Below the pieces are notes generated by a model. It was given only the letters and a program-made list of their open reading frames with translations, was not told the origin of the DNA and did no database searches. A DNA stretch of 40,383 nt from Variovorax sp. (GTDB lineage: Bacteria; Pseudomonadota; Gammaproteobacteria; Burkholderiales; Burkholderiaceae_C). Positions 27,276 through 35,747 of the stretch are shown here, piece after piece. The stretch covers positions 1 through 40,383 of the forward strand of contig JAGIAI010000047.1 in the NCBI GenBank assembly GCA_017744935.1. The letters run 5' to 3'. Each line of letters opens with the position of its first letter. Positions within the stretch are counted from its first letter, which is position 1. Made by a program: the position numbers and the translations under genes.

Positions 27276-29660
27276 ATGCCACACTCCACTCCCATGCGAC
27301 GCCGCCGATTCGCCCTCCTGGCCTGCCTGCTGATCTTCAGCGCCTGTGCAACCCTTGCCAGCCGGAGCAAGTTCGACGACCTGTTCGGGCCGCCGCAGCC
27401 TACGCGGTTCGACGAACGCCCACCGACTGCAGCCAACGACGTCTCGTACACGCAGACGATCCAGCCCATCCTCGACAAGCGCTGCGTGGTCTGCCACGCC
27501 TGCTACGACGCACCCTGCCAGCTCAAGGCCACGACCTGGGAAGGCATCGCGCGCGGCGCGAGCAAGACGAAGGTGTACGACGCGACTCGCCTGCTGGCCG
27601 CCGAACCGTCGCGGCTTTTCGTGGACGCGGACAAGGCCTCGGAGTGGCGCGAGAAGGGCTTCTTCCCGGTGCTCAACGAGCAGGCCACGCAAACGCCCGA
27701 AGCCAATCGCACAGCGGGCCTGATGCACCGCTTGCTTGCTCTCAAGCAGCAGCATCCGATGCCCGCGAGCGGCACCGCACCGGCCGAGCTGGACTTTTCG
27801 ATCGACCGCGCACAGACCTGCCCGGCAGGCCCGGAGATCGAAGCCTACGAGAAGCGCAATCCCCAAGGCGGCATGCCCTTCGGCCTTCCCGGGCTCACGC
27901 GCATCGAGCACGATTCGCTCGCCAAGTGGCTGGAACAGGGCGCGCCGGCCGAGCCGGCTGCCGCTTTGCCGGCTCTCGCGCAGCAACGTGTCGCGCAGTG
28001 GGAGCACTTCTTCAACGGCGACAGCCTCAAGGAGCAGCTTTTCGCGCGCTATGCGTACGAGCACCTGTTCCTCGCGCACCTCTACTTCGACGACGACAAG
28101 GCGCGCCAGTACTTCAAGCTCGTGCGCTCCAGCACGCCAAGCGGCCAACAGGTGCGCACGATCGCCACCCGCCGCCCGGTGGACGACCCCGGCGTGCCGC
28201 GCGTGTACTACCGGCTGGTGCCCGAGCGCGAAAGCATCGTCGCCAAGACCCACATGCCCTACCGGCTCGACGCGGCACGCATGGCGCGCTGGCGCTCGCT
28301 CTTCCTCGAACCCGCCTATGTCGTCGATCGCTTTCCGGGCTACGACGCGCAGGACGCGGCCAACCCCTTCAAGACGTTCGAGGCACTGCCAGTGGCGGCG
28401 CGCTACAGCTTCATGCTGGACGAAGCCGAGTTCACCATCATGGGCTTCATCAAGGGACCGGTGTGCCGCGGCCAGATGGCGCTGGACGTGATCGACGACC
28501 GCTTCTGGGTCTTCTTCCTGGCGCCATCGAAAGGCTACGACGAGGCGATGGCGCACCAGCTGGCCGGCGAGGCCGACCTGCTGCGCCTGCCCACCGGCAA
28601 CAGCAACACCGGCCTGCTCTCGCCCTGGTTGCGCTATGCGAACCTGGAGAAGGGTTACCTGGAAGCCAAGTCCGAAGCGCTCGCCAAGCGCGTCGGTGCC
28701 GGCGCGCGGGTGGACCTCGGCATGGTCTGGAACGGCGGACCGGAACGCAACCCCAATGCGGCGCTGACGGTGATGCGCCACTTCGACAGCGCCAGCGTGG
28801 TCAAGGGCCTGGTCGGCGAGCAACCGCCCAAGACGGCATGGGTCATCGGCTACCCGCTGCTGGAGCGCATCCACTACCTGCTCGTGGCGTTGTACGACGT
28901 GTACGGCAACATCGGCCACCAGCTCAACTCGCGCCTGTACATGGACTTCCTGCGGATGGAAGGCGAGTTCAATTTCCTCATCCTGCTGCCGAAGGACCAG
29001 CGCGAAGCGGTGCGCGATGTCTGGTACCGCGGCGACAGCCTGAGAACGCGGCAGCAGGTGTACGGCGGCCCGGCGCGGCTGGATGCCGACAGCAGCATCC
29101 GCTACCGCACCGCCGACGCCAAGACCGAGCTGCTCGGCATGCTCGAGCAGCGCATGGCACCGCTGGCGCGCAACCAGTTTCCCGGGCTGGACAGCGAGCC
29201 CGACGCCGCGCTGCGTGCGCAACTGATGAAGCTCGCGGCGGTGGGCGGCGCATCGCTCTCATGGGCCAACGAGACCAGCATCCTCGCTGTGGAATCGCCC
29301 GGCCGGCCCACACGCTGGTTCAGCCTGCTACGCGACACCGGCCACAACTCGGTCTCGTACTTCCTGCGCGAGAAGGCGCAATTGCGCCCCGACGAGAACA
29401 CGCTGACCGTGGTGCCTGGCGTGCTGGGCGCCTATCCGAATTCCTTCTACCGCGTGCAGGTGCGCGACCTGCCGGCTTTCACCGCAGCACTTGCCGGCCT
29501 CGCATCGGAAGCGGACTACACGGCCTTTGCTGAACGCTTCGCGGTGCGGCGCACCGATCCGGGCTTCTGGGCATTCAGCGATGCGCTGCACGCCGCGTAC
29601 GCGAGCGCGCAACCGTCGACGGCCGGCATCCTCGACTACAACCGGCTGGAGAACCGCTAG
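27276..29660 (+). CDS. cti: Fatty acid cis/trans isomerase (Cti)
   Basis: A 794-residue protein from the ATG at 27276; a Met six codons in (27294) gives the better signal sequence MRRRRFALLACLLIFSAC, so either start is possible. The c-type heme motif Cys70-Val-Val-Cys73-His74 lies in ILDKRCVVCHACYDAPC, exactly the arrangement of Pseudomonas Cti. The long remainder (about 700 residues) fits the family, whose usual length is about 760. Cti is a periplasmic heme protein that converts cis to trans double bonds in membrane phospholipids, quickly rigidifying the membrane under solvent or heat stress. The upstream gene is a GlxA-type regulator 13 bases away, an unusual partner. The stop overlaps the convergent LysR gene by 4 bases. 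Confidence 0.93.
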   Translation: MPHSTPMRRRRFALLACLLIFSACATLASRSKFDDLFGPPQPTRFDERPPTAANDVSYTQTIQPILDKRCVVCHACYDAPCQLKATTWEGIARGASKTKVYDATRLLAAEPSRLFVDADKASEWREKGFFPVLNEQATQTPEANRTAGLMHRLLALKQQHPMPASGTAPAELDFSIDRAQTCPAGPEIEAYEKRNPQGGMPFGLPGLTRIEHDSLAKWLEQGAPAEPAAALPALAQQRVAQWEHFFNGDSLKEQLFARYAYEHLFLAHLYFDDDKARQYFKLVRSSTPSGQQVRTIATRRPVDDPGVPRVYYRLVPERESIVAKTHMPYRLDAARMARWRSLFLEPAYVVDRFPGYDAQDAANPFKTFEALPVAARYSFMLDEAEFTIMGFIKGPVCRGQMALDVIDDRFWVFFLAPSKGYDEAMAHQLAGEADLLRLPTGNSNTGLLSPWLRYANLEKGYLEAKSEALAKRVGAGARVDLGMVWNGGPERNPNAALTVMRHFDSASVVKGLVGEQPPKTAWVIGYPLLERIHYLLVALYDVYGNIGHQLNSRLYMDFLRMEGEFNFLILLPKDQREAVRDVWYRGDSLRTRQQVYGGPARLDADSSIRYRTADAKTELLGMLEQRMAPLARNQFPGLDSEPDAALRAQLMKLAAVGGASLSWANETSILAVESPGRPTRWFSLLRDTGHNSVSYFLREKAQLRPDENTLTVVPGVLGAYPNSFYRVQVRDLPAFTAALAGLASEADYTAFAERFAVRRTDPGFWAFSDALHAAYASAQPSTAGILDYNRLENR

Positions 29661-30520
29661 CCCTGCAGCGGCGATCGCAGCGTCTGCAGCAACATTCGAT
29701 GCAGGCTGTCCACAGCCTTCGAGCTGCGCGAAGCCTGGCTGCGGTAGAGCGCGACTTCCATCGGTTGCATCGGACCCAGCCCATGATCAAGCCCCAACGT
29801 GAGCAGATGCGGTGGCGCGCTGCATTGCGTGAGCGCCGCGACGGCGAGGCCGCTTTCAACGGCAGCGATCTGGCCCGCAAGGCTGGAGCTGTTGTAGACC
29901 ACCTTGTAGGGACGACCTTGCAGCGCGAGTGAATTGATCGCGCTGCGCCGCCCGAGGCTCGCCGCCTCGTACACCGCGATGGGCAACGGATCGCGGCGCC
30001 ATATGTCGAACTGCGCGGAGCCGACCCACACCATCGGTTCGTGGAAAAGCAGCGTGCCGCGTCGCGGGTGGTCTCGCGACACGAGCGCGAGGTCGAGATC
30101 GCCTCGCGCCACGCGCGGAATCAGCGCCGTCGACTGCTCGCAGTCGAGCTGGATCTCGACACCGCCGTGGCACGGCGCGAAGCGCTTGAGCACGGGCGTG
30201 AGGTAGCGGCTCGCATAGTCGTCCGGAACGCCCAGCTTCACGACACCGGAGAGCGAATCCCCCTGCAGTGCCGCCTGCGCCTCCGCGTGCAGATCGAGCA
30301 TGCGGCGCGCGTAGCCGAGCAGCGTCTGCCCTTCGTGCGTGAGCTGGAGCTGACGCGCGCCGCGCACCAGCAGCCGGTATCCGGTTGCGGCTTCGAGCTT
30401 CTTGATCTGCATGCTCACCGCCGACTGCGAGCGATGGACCTCGGGCGCGGCGCTTGAGAGCGAGCCCGCGTCGACGGCCGCGACGAAGCTCTTCAGCCAG
30501 TCGATCTGCAAGTCCTGCAT
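29657..30520 (-). CDS. LysR family transcriptional regulator
   Basis: A 287-residue LysR protein. The N-terminal winged helix (residues 5-65) includes WLKSFVAAVDAGSLSSAA and RSQSAVSMQIKKLEAATGY. The substrate-binding domain covers about residues 92-285 (GVVKLGVPDDYASRYLTPVL). It is divergent from the EamA-type transporter gene, with a good LysR box between them, and therefore most likely controls that transporter. Effector unknown. The gene lies between the Cti gene and the selenium block, and whether it belongs to the latter is open. Confidence 0.94.
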   Translation of the reverse strand: MQDLQIDWLKSFVAAVDAGSLSSAAPEVHRSQSAVSMQIKKLEAATGYRLLVRGARQLQLTHEGQTLLGYARRMLDLHAEAQAALQGDSLSGVVKLGVPDDYASRYLTPVLKRFAPCHGGVEIQLDCEQSTALIPRVARGDLDLALVSRDHPRRGTLLFHEPMVWVGSAQFDIWRRDPLPIAVYEAASLGRRSAINSLALQGRPYKVVYNSSSLAGQIAAVESGLAVAALTQCSAPPHLLTLGLDHGLGPMQPMEVALYRSQASRSSKAVDSLHRMLLQTLRSPLQG

Positions 30521-30538
30521 GGATGGATTTCCTGATGT

Positions 30539-30553
30539 ATTCGATTAGCGAAT
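30539..30553. promoter_or_regulatory. LysR-type T-N11-A operator candidate
   Basis: ATTCG-ATTAG-CGAAT is a perfect 5-bp inverted repeat with 5-base spacer containing T30540-N11-A30552, the classic LysR recognition geometry. It sits in the 90-base gap between the divergent LysR and EamA genes, 18 bases from the LysR start. Confidence 0.65.
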
Positions 30554-30610
30554 GGATCGCAGAAAAATTATGCGCTTTTCGCCACTCTCCTTGCGCGGCA
30601 CAGTAGGGTC

Positions 30611-31552
30611 ATGAGCTCCCTGACCACGCTTCCGACAGCCGCCCATCGCGCCACGACGCCCGGCCAGCTCGATTCACGCGCAGTGGGCGTGATGACGCTG
30701 CTAAGCCTCACCTGGAGCCTGCAGCAGATTTCCCTGAAAGCCATCGCCGACCAGGCCAGTCCCATGCTGATGGTGGCGTTGCGCTCCGCAGTGGCGCTGA
30801 TGCTGCTCGCGGTACTCATGCATCGCCGCGGCGAGATGCCGGGTGCGGGACGATGGAAGCCGGGTTTCGCGGTCGGCGCGCTGTTTGCCATCGAATACCT
30901 GCTGGTGGCCGAGGCGCTTCGTATGACCGCAGCGTCGCATGTGGTCGTGTTCCTCTACAGCGCGCCGATCTTCGCGGCGCTCGGGCTGCACCTGCGCCTG
31001 CCGGCCGAGCGGCTCGGCACGCGGCAGATGGCCGGCATCGCGCTGGCGTTCGCGGGCATCGCGTTGGCCTTCATGGGTGGCGACGGCGCTTCATGGGACC
31101 ACGTGGATCGCCGGGCGCTGTTCGGAGACGGCCTTGCGTTGTTGGCAGGCATCGCATGGGGCGCAACGACGGTCACGATCCGCTGCTCGTCGCTGAGCTC
31201 GGCCCCGGCGACCGAGACGCTGTCCTATCAGCTGCTCGGCGCGTTCGTGCTGTTGCTGCCGTCAGCCTGGCTCACTGGGCAGTGGCACTTCGAGCCCTCC
31301 GCGATCGTCTGGGCGCATTTCGGCTTCCAGAGCCTCGTGGTGTCGTTCGCGAGCTTCCTGACGTGGTTCTGGCTGCTGCGCAAGTACCTTGCTTCGCGCC
31401 TCGGCGTGTTCTCGTTCCTCACGCCGCTGTTCGGCGTGGTGCTCGGCGTCGGGCTGCTGGGCGAATCGATCGAGGCGACCTTCGTCGCTGGCAGCGTCCT
31501 GGTGCTCGCGGGCATCGCGCTGGTGAGCGCGCGCGAGGCCGCCCGGCGCTAG
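30611..31552 (+). CDS. EamA/DMT family transporter
   Basis: A 313-residue membrane protein with about ten spans arranged as two EamA repeats. The first is near residues 25-155 (including LRSAVALMLLAVLM and AEALRMTAASHVVVFLYSAP), the second near residues 170-305 (LSYQLLGAFVLLLPSAWL, then LGVFSFLTPLFGVVLGVGLL). DMT transporters mostly export small metabolites such as amino acids or nucleobases. The gene is divergent from a LysR regulator and ends 4 bases from the convergent end of selD, so it borders the selenium block. Export of a selenium metabolite is a speculation from position only. Confidence 0.92.
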   Translation: MSSLTTLPTAAHRATTPGQLDSRAVGVMTLLSLTWSLQQISLKAIADQASPMLMVALRSAVALMLLAVLMHRRGEMPGAGRWKPGFAVGALFAIEYLLVAEALRMTAASHVVVFLYSAPIFAALGLHLRLPAERLGTRQMAGIALAFAGIALAFMGGDGASWDHVDRRALFGDGLALLAGIAWGATTVTIRCSSLSSAPATETLSYQLLGAFVLLLPSAWLTGQWHFEPSAIVWAHFGFQSLVVSFASFLTWFWLLRKYLASRLGVFSFLTPLFGVVLGVGLLGESIEATFVAGSVLVLAGIALVSAREAARR

Positions 31553-31556
31553 GCGA

Positions 31557-32630
31557 CTAGGCGTCCACGCGCAGGCCCTGCCCTTCTTCCATGCGGCCGA
31601 TCACGGCGGCGCCGTCGAAGCCTTGCTCGCGGAACAGGGCCAGCACTTGCTGCACGCTGTCCGACGCGCAGCTGACGAGGAGGCCGCCCGAGGTCTGCGG
31701 ATCGGTCACGAGATCGCGCACCACCGGTGCAAGCGCTGCGTCGAGCTGCACCTCGGCGCCATAGCCTGCCCAGTTGCGGCCGGAAGCGCCGGTCACGAAG
31801 CCATCGGCGGCCATCGCGGCGACGTTCGACAGCAGCGGCACCTTCGACCAGTCGATCACGGCGCGCAGGCCCGCGCCGCGCGCCATCTCCAGCGCATGGC
31901 CGGCGAGGCCGAAGCCGGTGACATCGGTCAGTGCATGCACGCCCTCGAGCGCCGCCAGCGCAGTGCCGGGCTTGTTCAGCCGCGTGGTGTTCGCGATGAG
32001 CTGGGCATAGCCCTCGGTATCGAGCTTCTCCTTCTTGAGCGCCGCCGACAGCACGCCCACGCCAAGCGGCTTGCCGAGGATCAGCACGTCGCCCGCTTTC
32101 GCATCGGCATTGCGCTTCAGGCGGTTGGGATGCACCAGCCCCATCACCACAAGACCGTAGATCGGCTCGACCGAATCGATGGTGTGGCCGCCCGCGATCG
32201 GGATGCCGGCCTCGCGGCACACCGCCTGGCCGCCACGCACCACTTCGCCGATGACCTCAAGCGGCAACTGGTTGACCGGCATCGCAACCAGCGCGAGCGC
32301 CATGATCGGCGTGCCACCCATCGCATAGACGTCGCTGATCGCGTTCGTCGCGGCAATGCGGCCGAAGTCGAACGGGTCGTCGACGATCGGCATGAAGAAA
32401 TCGGTGGTCGCGATCAGCGCCTGCTCGTCGTTGAGCTTGTAGACCGCCGCGTCGTCGGCCGTCTCGATGCCGACCAGCAGTTCGGGCGGGATCAGGCCGC
32501 TGCCGCTCTTCTGGAGGATCTCGGAGAGCACGCCGGGGGCGATCTTGCAGCCGCAGCCGCCGCCGTGCGAAAAACTGGTGAGCCGGATCGCCGGCGCTTG
32601 GGACAAGGGAGTGGGGCTTCGATCGTTCAT
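31557..32630 (-). CDS. selD: Selenide, water dikinase (selenophosphate synthetase; SenC role)
   Basis: A 357-residue SelD. The ATG at 32630 is chosen for its AAGG site 7 bases upstream and its agreement with the E. coli protein start; the longer open frame is not coding. The active site is HGGGCGCKIAP with Cys26, Cys28 and Lys29, matching E. coli Cys17, Cys19 and Lys20. The Cys codons are TGC, so this form does not need selenocysteine. Other marks are TTDFFMPIVDDPFDFGRIAA, AGGHTIDSVEPIYGLVVMG and TDVTGFGLAGHALEM. The enzyme makes selenophosphate from selenide and ATP. It lies 34 bases after senB on the same strand, so its product would feed SenB directly. No selenocysteine or selenouridine gene is in the window. 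Confidence 0.95.
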   Translation of the reverse strand: MNDRSPTPLSQAPAIRLTSFSHGGGCGCKIAPGVLSEILQKSGSGLIPPELLVGIETADDAAVYKLNDEQALIATTDFFMPIVDDPFDFGRIAATNAISDVYAMGGTPIMALALVAMPVNQLPLEVIGEVVRGGQAVCREAGIPIAGGHTIDSVEPIYGLVVMGLVHPNRLKRNADAKAGDVLILGKPLGVGVLSAALKKEKLDTEGYAQLIANTTRLNKPGTALAALEGVHALTDVTGFGLAGHALEMARGAGLRAVIDWSKVPLLSNVAAMAADGFVTGASGRNWAGYGAEVQLDAALAPVVRDLVTDPQTSGGLLVSCASDSVQQVLALFREQGFDGAAVIGRMEEGQGLRVDA

Positions 32631-32664
32631 GGAAGAACCTTCTGCTTTCAGGCGTTGCGAGGAA

Positions 32665-33624
32665 TTATGGTGGCGCCAGCAGATCGTGCAGGAGCTGCCG
32701 CACAAGCCTGCGTTCGTGTTCGGGGCGAAAGCCGGGCTCGCGCAGCGCGCACTGCGCCGATAGCCGGGCGGCGAAGTCGGGATCGGCCGCGAAGCGCTCC
32801 ATGAGCGCCGCAAGTGCTGCATCGTCGCCGACGGGAAAGCAACCCGCGTAGTCCTCGCCCAGCAGGCCGAGATTGCCTCCGATGCGGCTGGCCAGCACCG
32901 GCACGCCAGATCGGACGGCCTCGATCACCACCTGCGCGCCGCCCTCCAGGCGACTCATGTGCACGAGCGCATGGGCACGGGCGATCCAGCGACGCGCCGT
33001 GTCGCGCGGCAGCCCGCCGAGCCACTCGTAGTGCGGACACTCGGCCATGGTCCGGCGCGCGGCCTCGCCAAGCTCGGGCGCAAGCGCTTCGCCGATGTGG
33101 ACGATGCGGATGGGCGTGCCGGCGGGCAGGCGGCGTGCGGCAGCCATGAGCGTGGCCGGGTCTTTCTCCTGACGCAGATGACCCACAGCCACGAGCTGGA
33201 CGCGTGTTGCAGAAAGCCGCCGGCGCCAAGCGCTCGCCGACTGAACGATCACGCGCGCCTTGGCGCGTTCGGCCGCGCCGAGCCGGTCCAGCGCATCGGG
33301 CTGCAGCACGACCAGTTGGCTGGCACACTGCAGCGAATGTTGCGCAGAACTGTCGTCGGCGATGTCCCGGTACACATCGGTGCCGGTCAGGACCAGCGCG
33401 ATCGGGCCGTCCGCCCGCGCTGCGCGCAGCCGTGCGATCGAGTCGGCGGAGCGCCTCGCGTGCAGCGCGATCATGGCGTCGCAGGCTTCGCCCTCCCAGC
33501 TTTGCGCGATCCGCACGTCGGCCACAGGGGCAAGGAAGCGCCCCCAGCGCGCAGCGGTGCGCCAGTTGCCGTTGTTGGCATCGGCCAGGGCTGGCGAAAC
33601 AATGAGGACGTGCGGCTTGCCCAT
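32665..33624 (-). CDS. senB: Selenosugar synthase SenB (GT-B glycosyltransferase)
   Basis: A 319-residue protein from the ATG at 33624. It has a GT4-like GT-B fold: an N-terminal domain beginning KPHVLIVSPALADANNGNW and a C-terminal donor-binding domain with VGHLRQEKDP (near residues 170-180) and RLEGGAQVVIEAVRSGVPVL, the family's E-x7-E type motif. SenB joins selenophosphate to a UDP-sugar, forming a carbon-selenium bond and giving a selenosugar. The assignment rests on the divergent EgtB-like neighbour and the adjacent selD, the exact arrangement described for the selenoneine cluster of Variovorax paradoxus. On sequence alone it would be a group 1 glycosyltransferase. No clear ribosome site precedes the ATG. 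Confidence 0.88.
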   Translation of the reverse strand: MGKPHVLIVSPALADANNGNWRTAARWGRFLAPVADVRIAQSWEGEACDAMIALHARRSADSIARLRAARADGPIALVLTGTDVYRDIADDSSAQHSLQCASQLVVLQPDALDRLGAAERAKARVIVQSASAWRRRLSATRVQLVAVGHLRQEKDPATLMAAARRLPAGTPIRIVHIGEALAPELGEAARRTMAECPHYEWLGGLPRDTARRWIARAHALVHMSRLEGGAQVVIEAVRSGVPVLASRIGGNLGLLGEDYAGCFPVGDDAALAALMERFAADPDFAARLSAQCALREPGFRPEHERRLVRQLLHDLLAPP

Positions 33625-33661
33625 CCCGCGATTCTGGCAGGGCGCTCTGGCGCGCAAGACC

Positions 33662-34846
33662 ATGGCATCTGATCCGCGTTCACTGGCTGGCGAGGCCTTG
33701 GCGGCGGCCCTGCGCGAATCCCGCGCCCGCACGCGCGCCTGGACCTTCGACCTGAGCGATGCGCAATGGCAGGTGCCACGGCAGGCCGGCGTCAATCTCA
33801 CGGCCTGGGAGTTGGCCCATCTCGCGTGGTTCGGCGAGTTCTGGGTTTTGCGGGGGCCCCATACGGTCGATGGACAAGGCTATGTGCAGGCGCAGCGGCC
33901 AGCCACCATCGCGGGGCCCGATGCGCTGTTCGATTCGGCGCGCCTCCCCCACATCGCGCGCTGGTCGGCGCCGCTACCGACGCGCGCCGAGCTCGACGAG
34001 CGTCTCGATGCGCAACTCGATGCCTGCCTCTCAGCACTGGCCGATGTCGATGGCAGCGACGCATCGCTGTACTTCCAACGACTGGTGCTGTTCCACGAGG
34101 ATATGCACTGCGAAGCCTTTGCTTGGCTGCGCGCGACGCTCGGCTATTCCGCACCGGTCGGCGTGGCGCTACCGCGGATGGTCGAAGCACCTTCGCTCCC
34201 CATACCGGCAACACGCGCGGACATCGGCTGGCCCAAGGGACGGCCCGGCTTTGCTTTCGACAACGAAGGCGATGCGCACGCGATCGACCTGGCCGCCTAC
34301 GAGATCGACGCCACGCCAGTGAGTGCGGGCAGCTACGTGCGCTTCGTCGAGGCTGGCGGCTACGACGAGCCTGCACTCTGGCCCGGCGAAGCAGGCGCAT
34401 GGCGCGCCGCGCACCCGCGCCGCCATCCGGCGCGCTGGCGCCGGGCCGACGATGGATGGGAAACGCGCTGGTTCGACCAATGGCGGCCGCTCGATCCGCA
34501 GCAGCCCGCGATCCACCTGAGCGCATGGGAAGCCGAGGCCTACGCACGCTGGGCCGGCCGTCGCCTGCCCTCCGCCGCCGAGTGGGAGCACGCCGCGCAG
34601 ACGCATTCCGGGTTCGCGTGGGGCGGCAGCGTGTGGGAGTGGACCGCCGATGTCTTCGCGCCCTATCCCGGCTTCGAGCCCGGGCCGTATCGCGACTACT
34701 CCGCGCCGTGGTTCGGCGAGCACCGCGAACTGCGCGGTGGCGCCTTTGCGACCCACGCGCGGCTGCACGATGCGCGCTATCGCAACTTCTTCCAGCCCGG
34801 CCGGCACGACGTCTTCGCTGGCTTCCGCACGGCTTCTCTTCCTTAA
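33662..34846 (+). CDS. senA: Selenoneine synthase SenA (EgtB-like iron enzyme)
   Basis: A 394-residue protein with the EgtB build. An N-terminal DinB-like four-helix part holds His53 (WELAHLAWFGEFW) and the His145-Glu-Asp-Met-His149 motif (LFHEDMHCEAF), which together give the three-His iron site. A C-terminal formylglycine-enzyme-like domain follows (AYEIDATPVSAGSYVRFVEA; LSAWEAEAYARWAGRRLPSA; GSVWEWTADVFAPYPGFEPG; LRGGAFATHARLHDARYRNF). SenA couples a selenosugar to hercynine in an oxygen-dependent step towards selenoneine. The close context with senB and selD distinguishes it from ergothioneine-making EgtB. EgtD, which makes hercynine, is not in the window. The transporter gene starts 13 bases after its stop. 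The start has only a weak ribosome site; a fairly conserved Met here is the best choice. Confidence 0.91.
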   Translation: MASDPRSLAGEALAAALRESRARTRAWTFDLSDAQWQVPRQAGVNLTAWELAHLAWFGEFWVLRGPHTVDGQGYVQAQRPATIAGPDALFDSARLPHIARWSAPLPTRAELDERLDAQLDACLSALADVDGSDASLYFQRLVLFHEDMHCEAFAWLRATLGYSAPVGVALPRMVEAPSLPIPATRADIGWPKGRPGFAFDNEGDAHAIDLAAYEIDATPVSAGSYVRFVEAGGYDEPALWPGEAGAWRAAHPRRHPARWRRADDGWETRWFDQWRPLDPQQPAIHLSAWEAEAYARWAGRRLPSAAEWEHAAQTHSGFAWGGSVWEWTADVFAPYPGFEPGPYRDYSAPWFGEHRELRGGAFATHARLHDARYRNFFQPGRHDVFAGFRTASLP

Positions 34847-34859
34847 ACTCCGGAGCACC

Positions 34860-35732
34860 ATGAAAAGACGCCTCTTCCAGACCACCCTGCTCTGCTTGTC
34901 CGGCCTGTTGGGCCTGGGCGCAAGCCTCCAGCTCCACGCGCAGACCGGCGTACTTCGCGTCTCGGCCATTCCGGACGAAGCGCCGACCGAACTGCAGCGC
35001 AAGTTCAAGCCGCTCGGCGAGTACCTGAAACAGCAGACCGGCATGGACGTCCAGTTCACGCCGGTGACCGACTACGCAGCCGTGGTGGAAGGACTCGCCA
35101 CCGGCAAGATCGACCTCGCATGGCTCGGCGGCTTCACCTACGTGCAAGCCAGGCTGCGTACGCAAGGGGGTGCCGTGCCGCTCGTGCAGCGTGCCGAGGA
35201 TGAGGCCTTCACCAGCAAGTTCATCGTGCCGATCGACAGCAAGGCGAAAACGCTGCAGGACCTCCGCGGCGTCACCTTCGCATTCGGTGCGCCGTCGTCG
35301 ACCTCGGGCAGCCTGATGCCGCGCCACTTCCTGCTGCAAGCGGGTATCGATCCGGACAAGGACTTCAAGACCGTCGCTTACTCGGGCGCGCACGATGCCA
35401 CGGTCGCCTTCGTCGCCGCGGGCCGCGCCGAAGCCGGCGCGCTCAACGCCTCGGTGTGGGACAAGCTGGTCGAAGCCAAGAACCCGAACGTGGCCAAGGT
35501 GCGCGTTCTTGCGACCACGGCGCCTTACTTCGACTACAACTGGACCGTGCGCCCCGGCCTCGATCCTGCGGTGCAGAAGAAGATCAAGGACGCCTTCCTG
35601 CAGCTCGACCCCAACAACCCGACGCACAAGGAAATCCTCGCGCTGCAGCGGGCCTCGAAGTTCATTCCGACCCAGTCCTCGAACTACGACGGCATCGAGT
35701 CGGCCGCCCGCTCGGCCGGGCTCATCAAGTAA
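34860..35732 (+). CDS. Selenium-oxyanion (PhnD-like) ABC transporter substrate-binding protein
   Basis: A 290-residue periplasmic binding protein. A Sec signal (MKRRLF, hydrophobic core, cleavage near LHAQ at residue 28) is followed by a PhnD-like fold with ELQRKFKPLGEYLKQQTGMD, GLATGKIDLAWLGGFTYVQA and FAFGAPSSTSGSLMPRHFLL. PhnD relatives bind phosphonate, phosphite and similar oxyanions. A branch of them is catalogued as putative selenate-binding proteins because of repeated linkage to selenium genes, and this one lies directly after senA. The GGAG ribosome site is 5 bases from the ATG, and the 13-base spacing suggests co-transcription with senA. Ligand assignment is by context; phosphonate or another oxyanion remains possible. 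Confidence 0.85.
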   Translation: MKRRLFQTTLLCLSGLLGLGASLQLHAQTGVLRVSAIPDEAPTELQRKFKPLGEYLKQQTGMDVQFTPVTDYAAVVEGLATGKIDLAWLGGFTYVQARLRTQGGAVPLVQRAEDEAFTSKFIVPIDSKAKTLQDLRGVTFAFGAPSSTSGSLMPRHFLLQAGIDPDKDFKTVAYSGAHDATVAFVAAGRAEAGALNASVWDKLVEAKNPNVAKVRVLATTAPYFDYNWTVRPGLDPAVQKKIKDAFLQLDPNNPTHKEILALQRASKFIPTQSSNYDGIESAARSAGLIK

Positions 35733-35747
35733 ACGGAGGCCGCGCCG

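Noticed and set aside
25073..27478. An 801-codon minus-strand frame spanning several genes
   Set aside because: It crosses the SLAC1-type gene out of frame and the GlxA-type gene antisense. Both of those have recognisable domains.
27207..29222. A 671-codon minus-strand frame opposite cti
   Set aside because: It is antisense to a gene with a conserved heme motif and family-typical length. The minus product is Arg/Val/Glu/Gln-rich without domains.
32540..32570. Possible in-frame UGA (selenocysteine) at the selD active site
   Set aside because: The codons at the active site read TGC-GGC-TGC-AAG, so both residues are ordinary cysteine and no SECIS element is needed.
32631..32822. N-terminal extension of selD
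   Set aside because: The extra 64 residues overlap the end of senB, have no homology to SelD, and the ATG at 32630 aligns with the E. coli protein start and has a ribosome site.
33662..34846. Calling the EgtB-like gene an ergothioneine synthase (egtB)
   Set aside because: The gene faces senB and selD and precedes a selenium-type transporter, and no egtD, egtC or egtE is present. The selenoneine assignment fits better.
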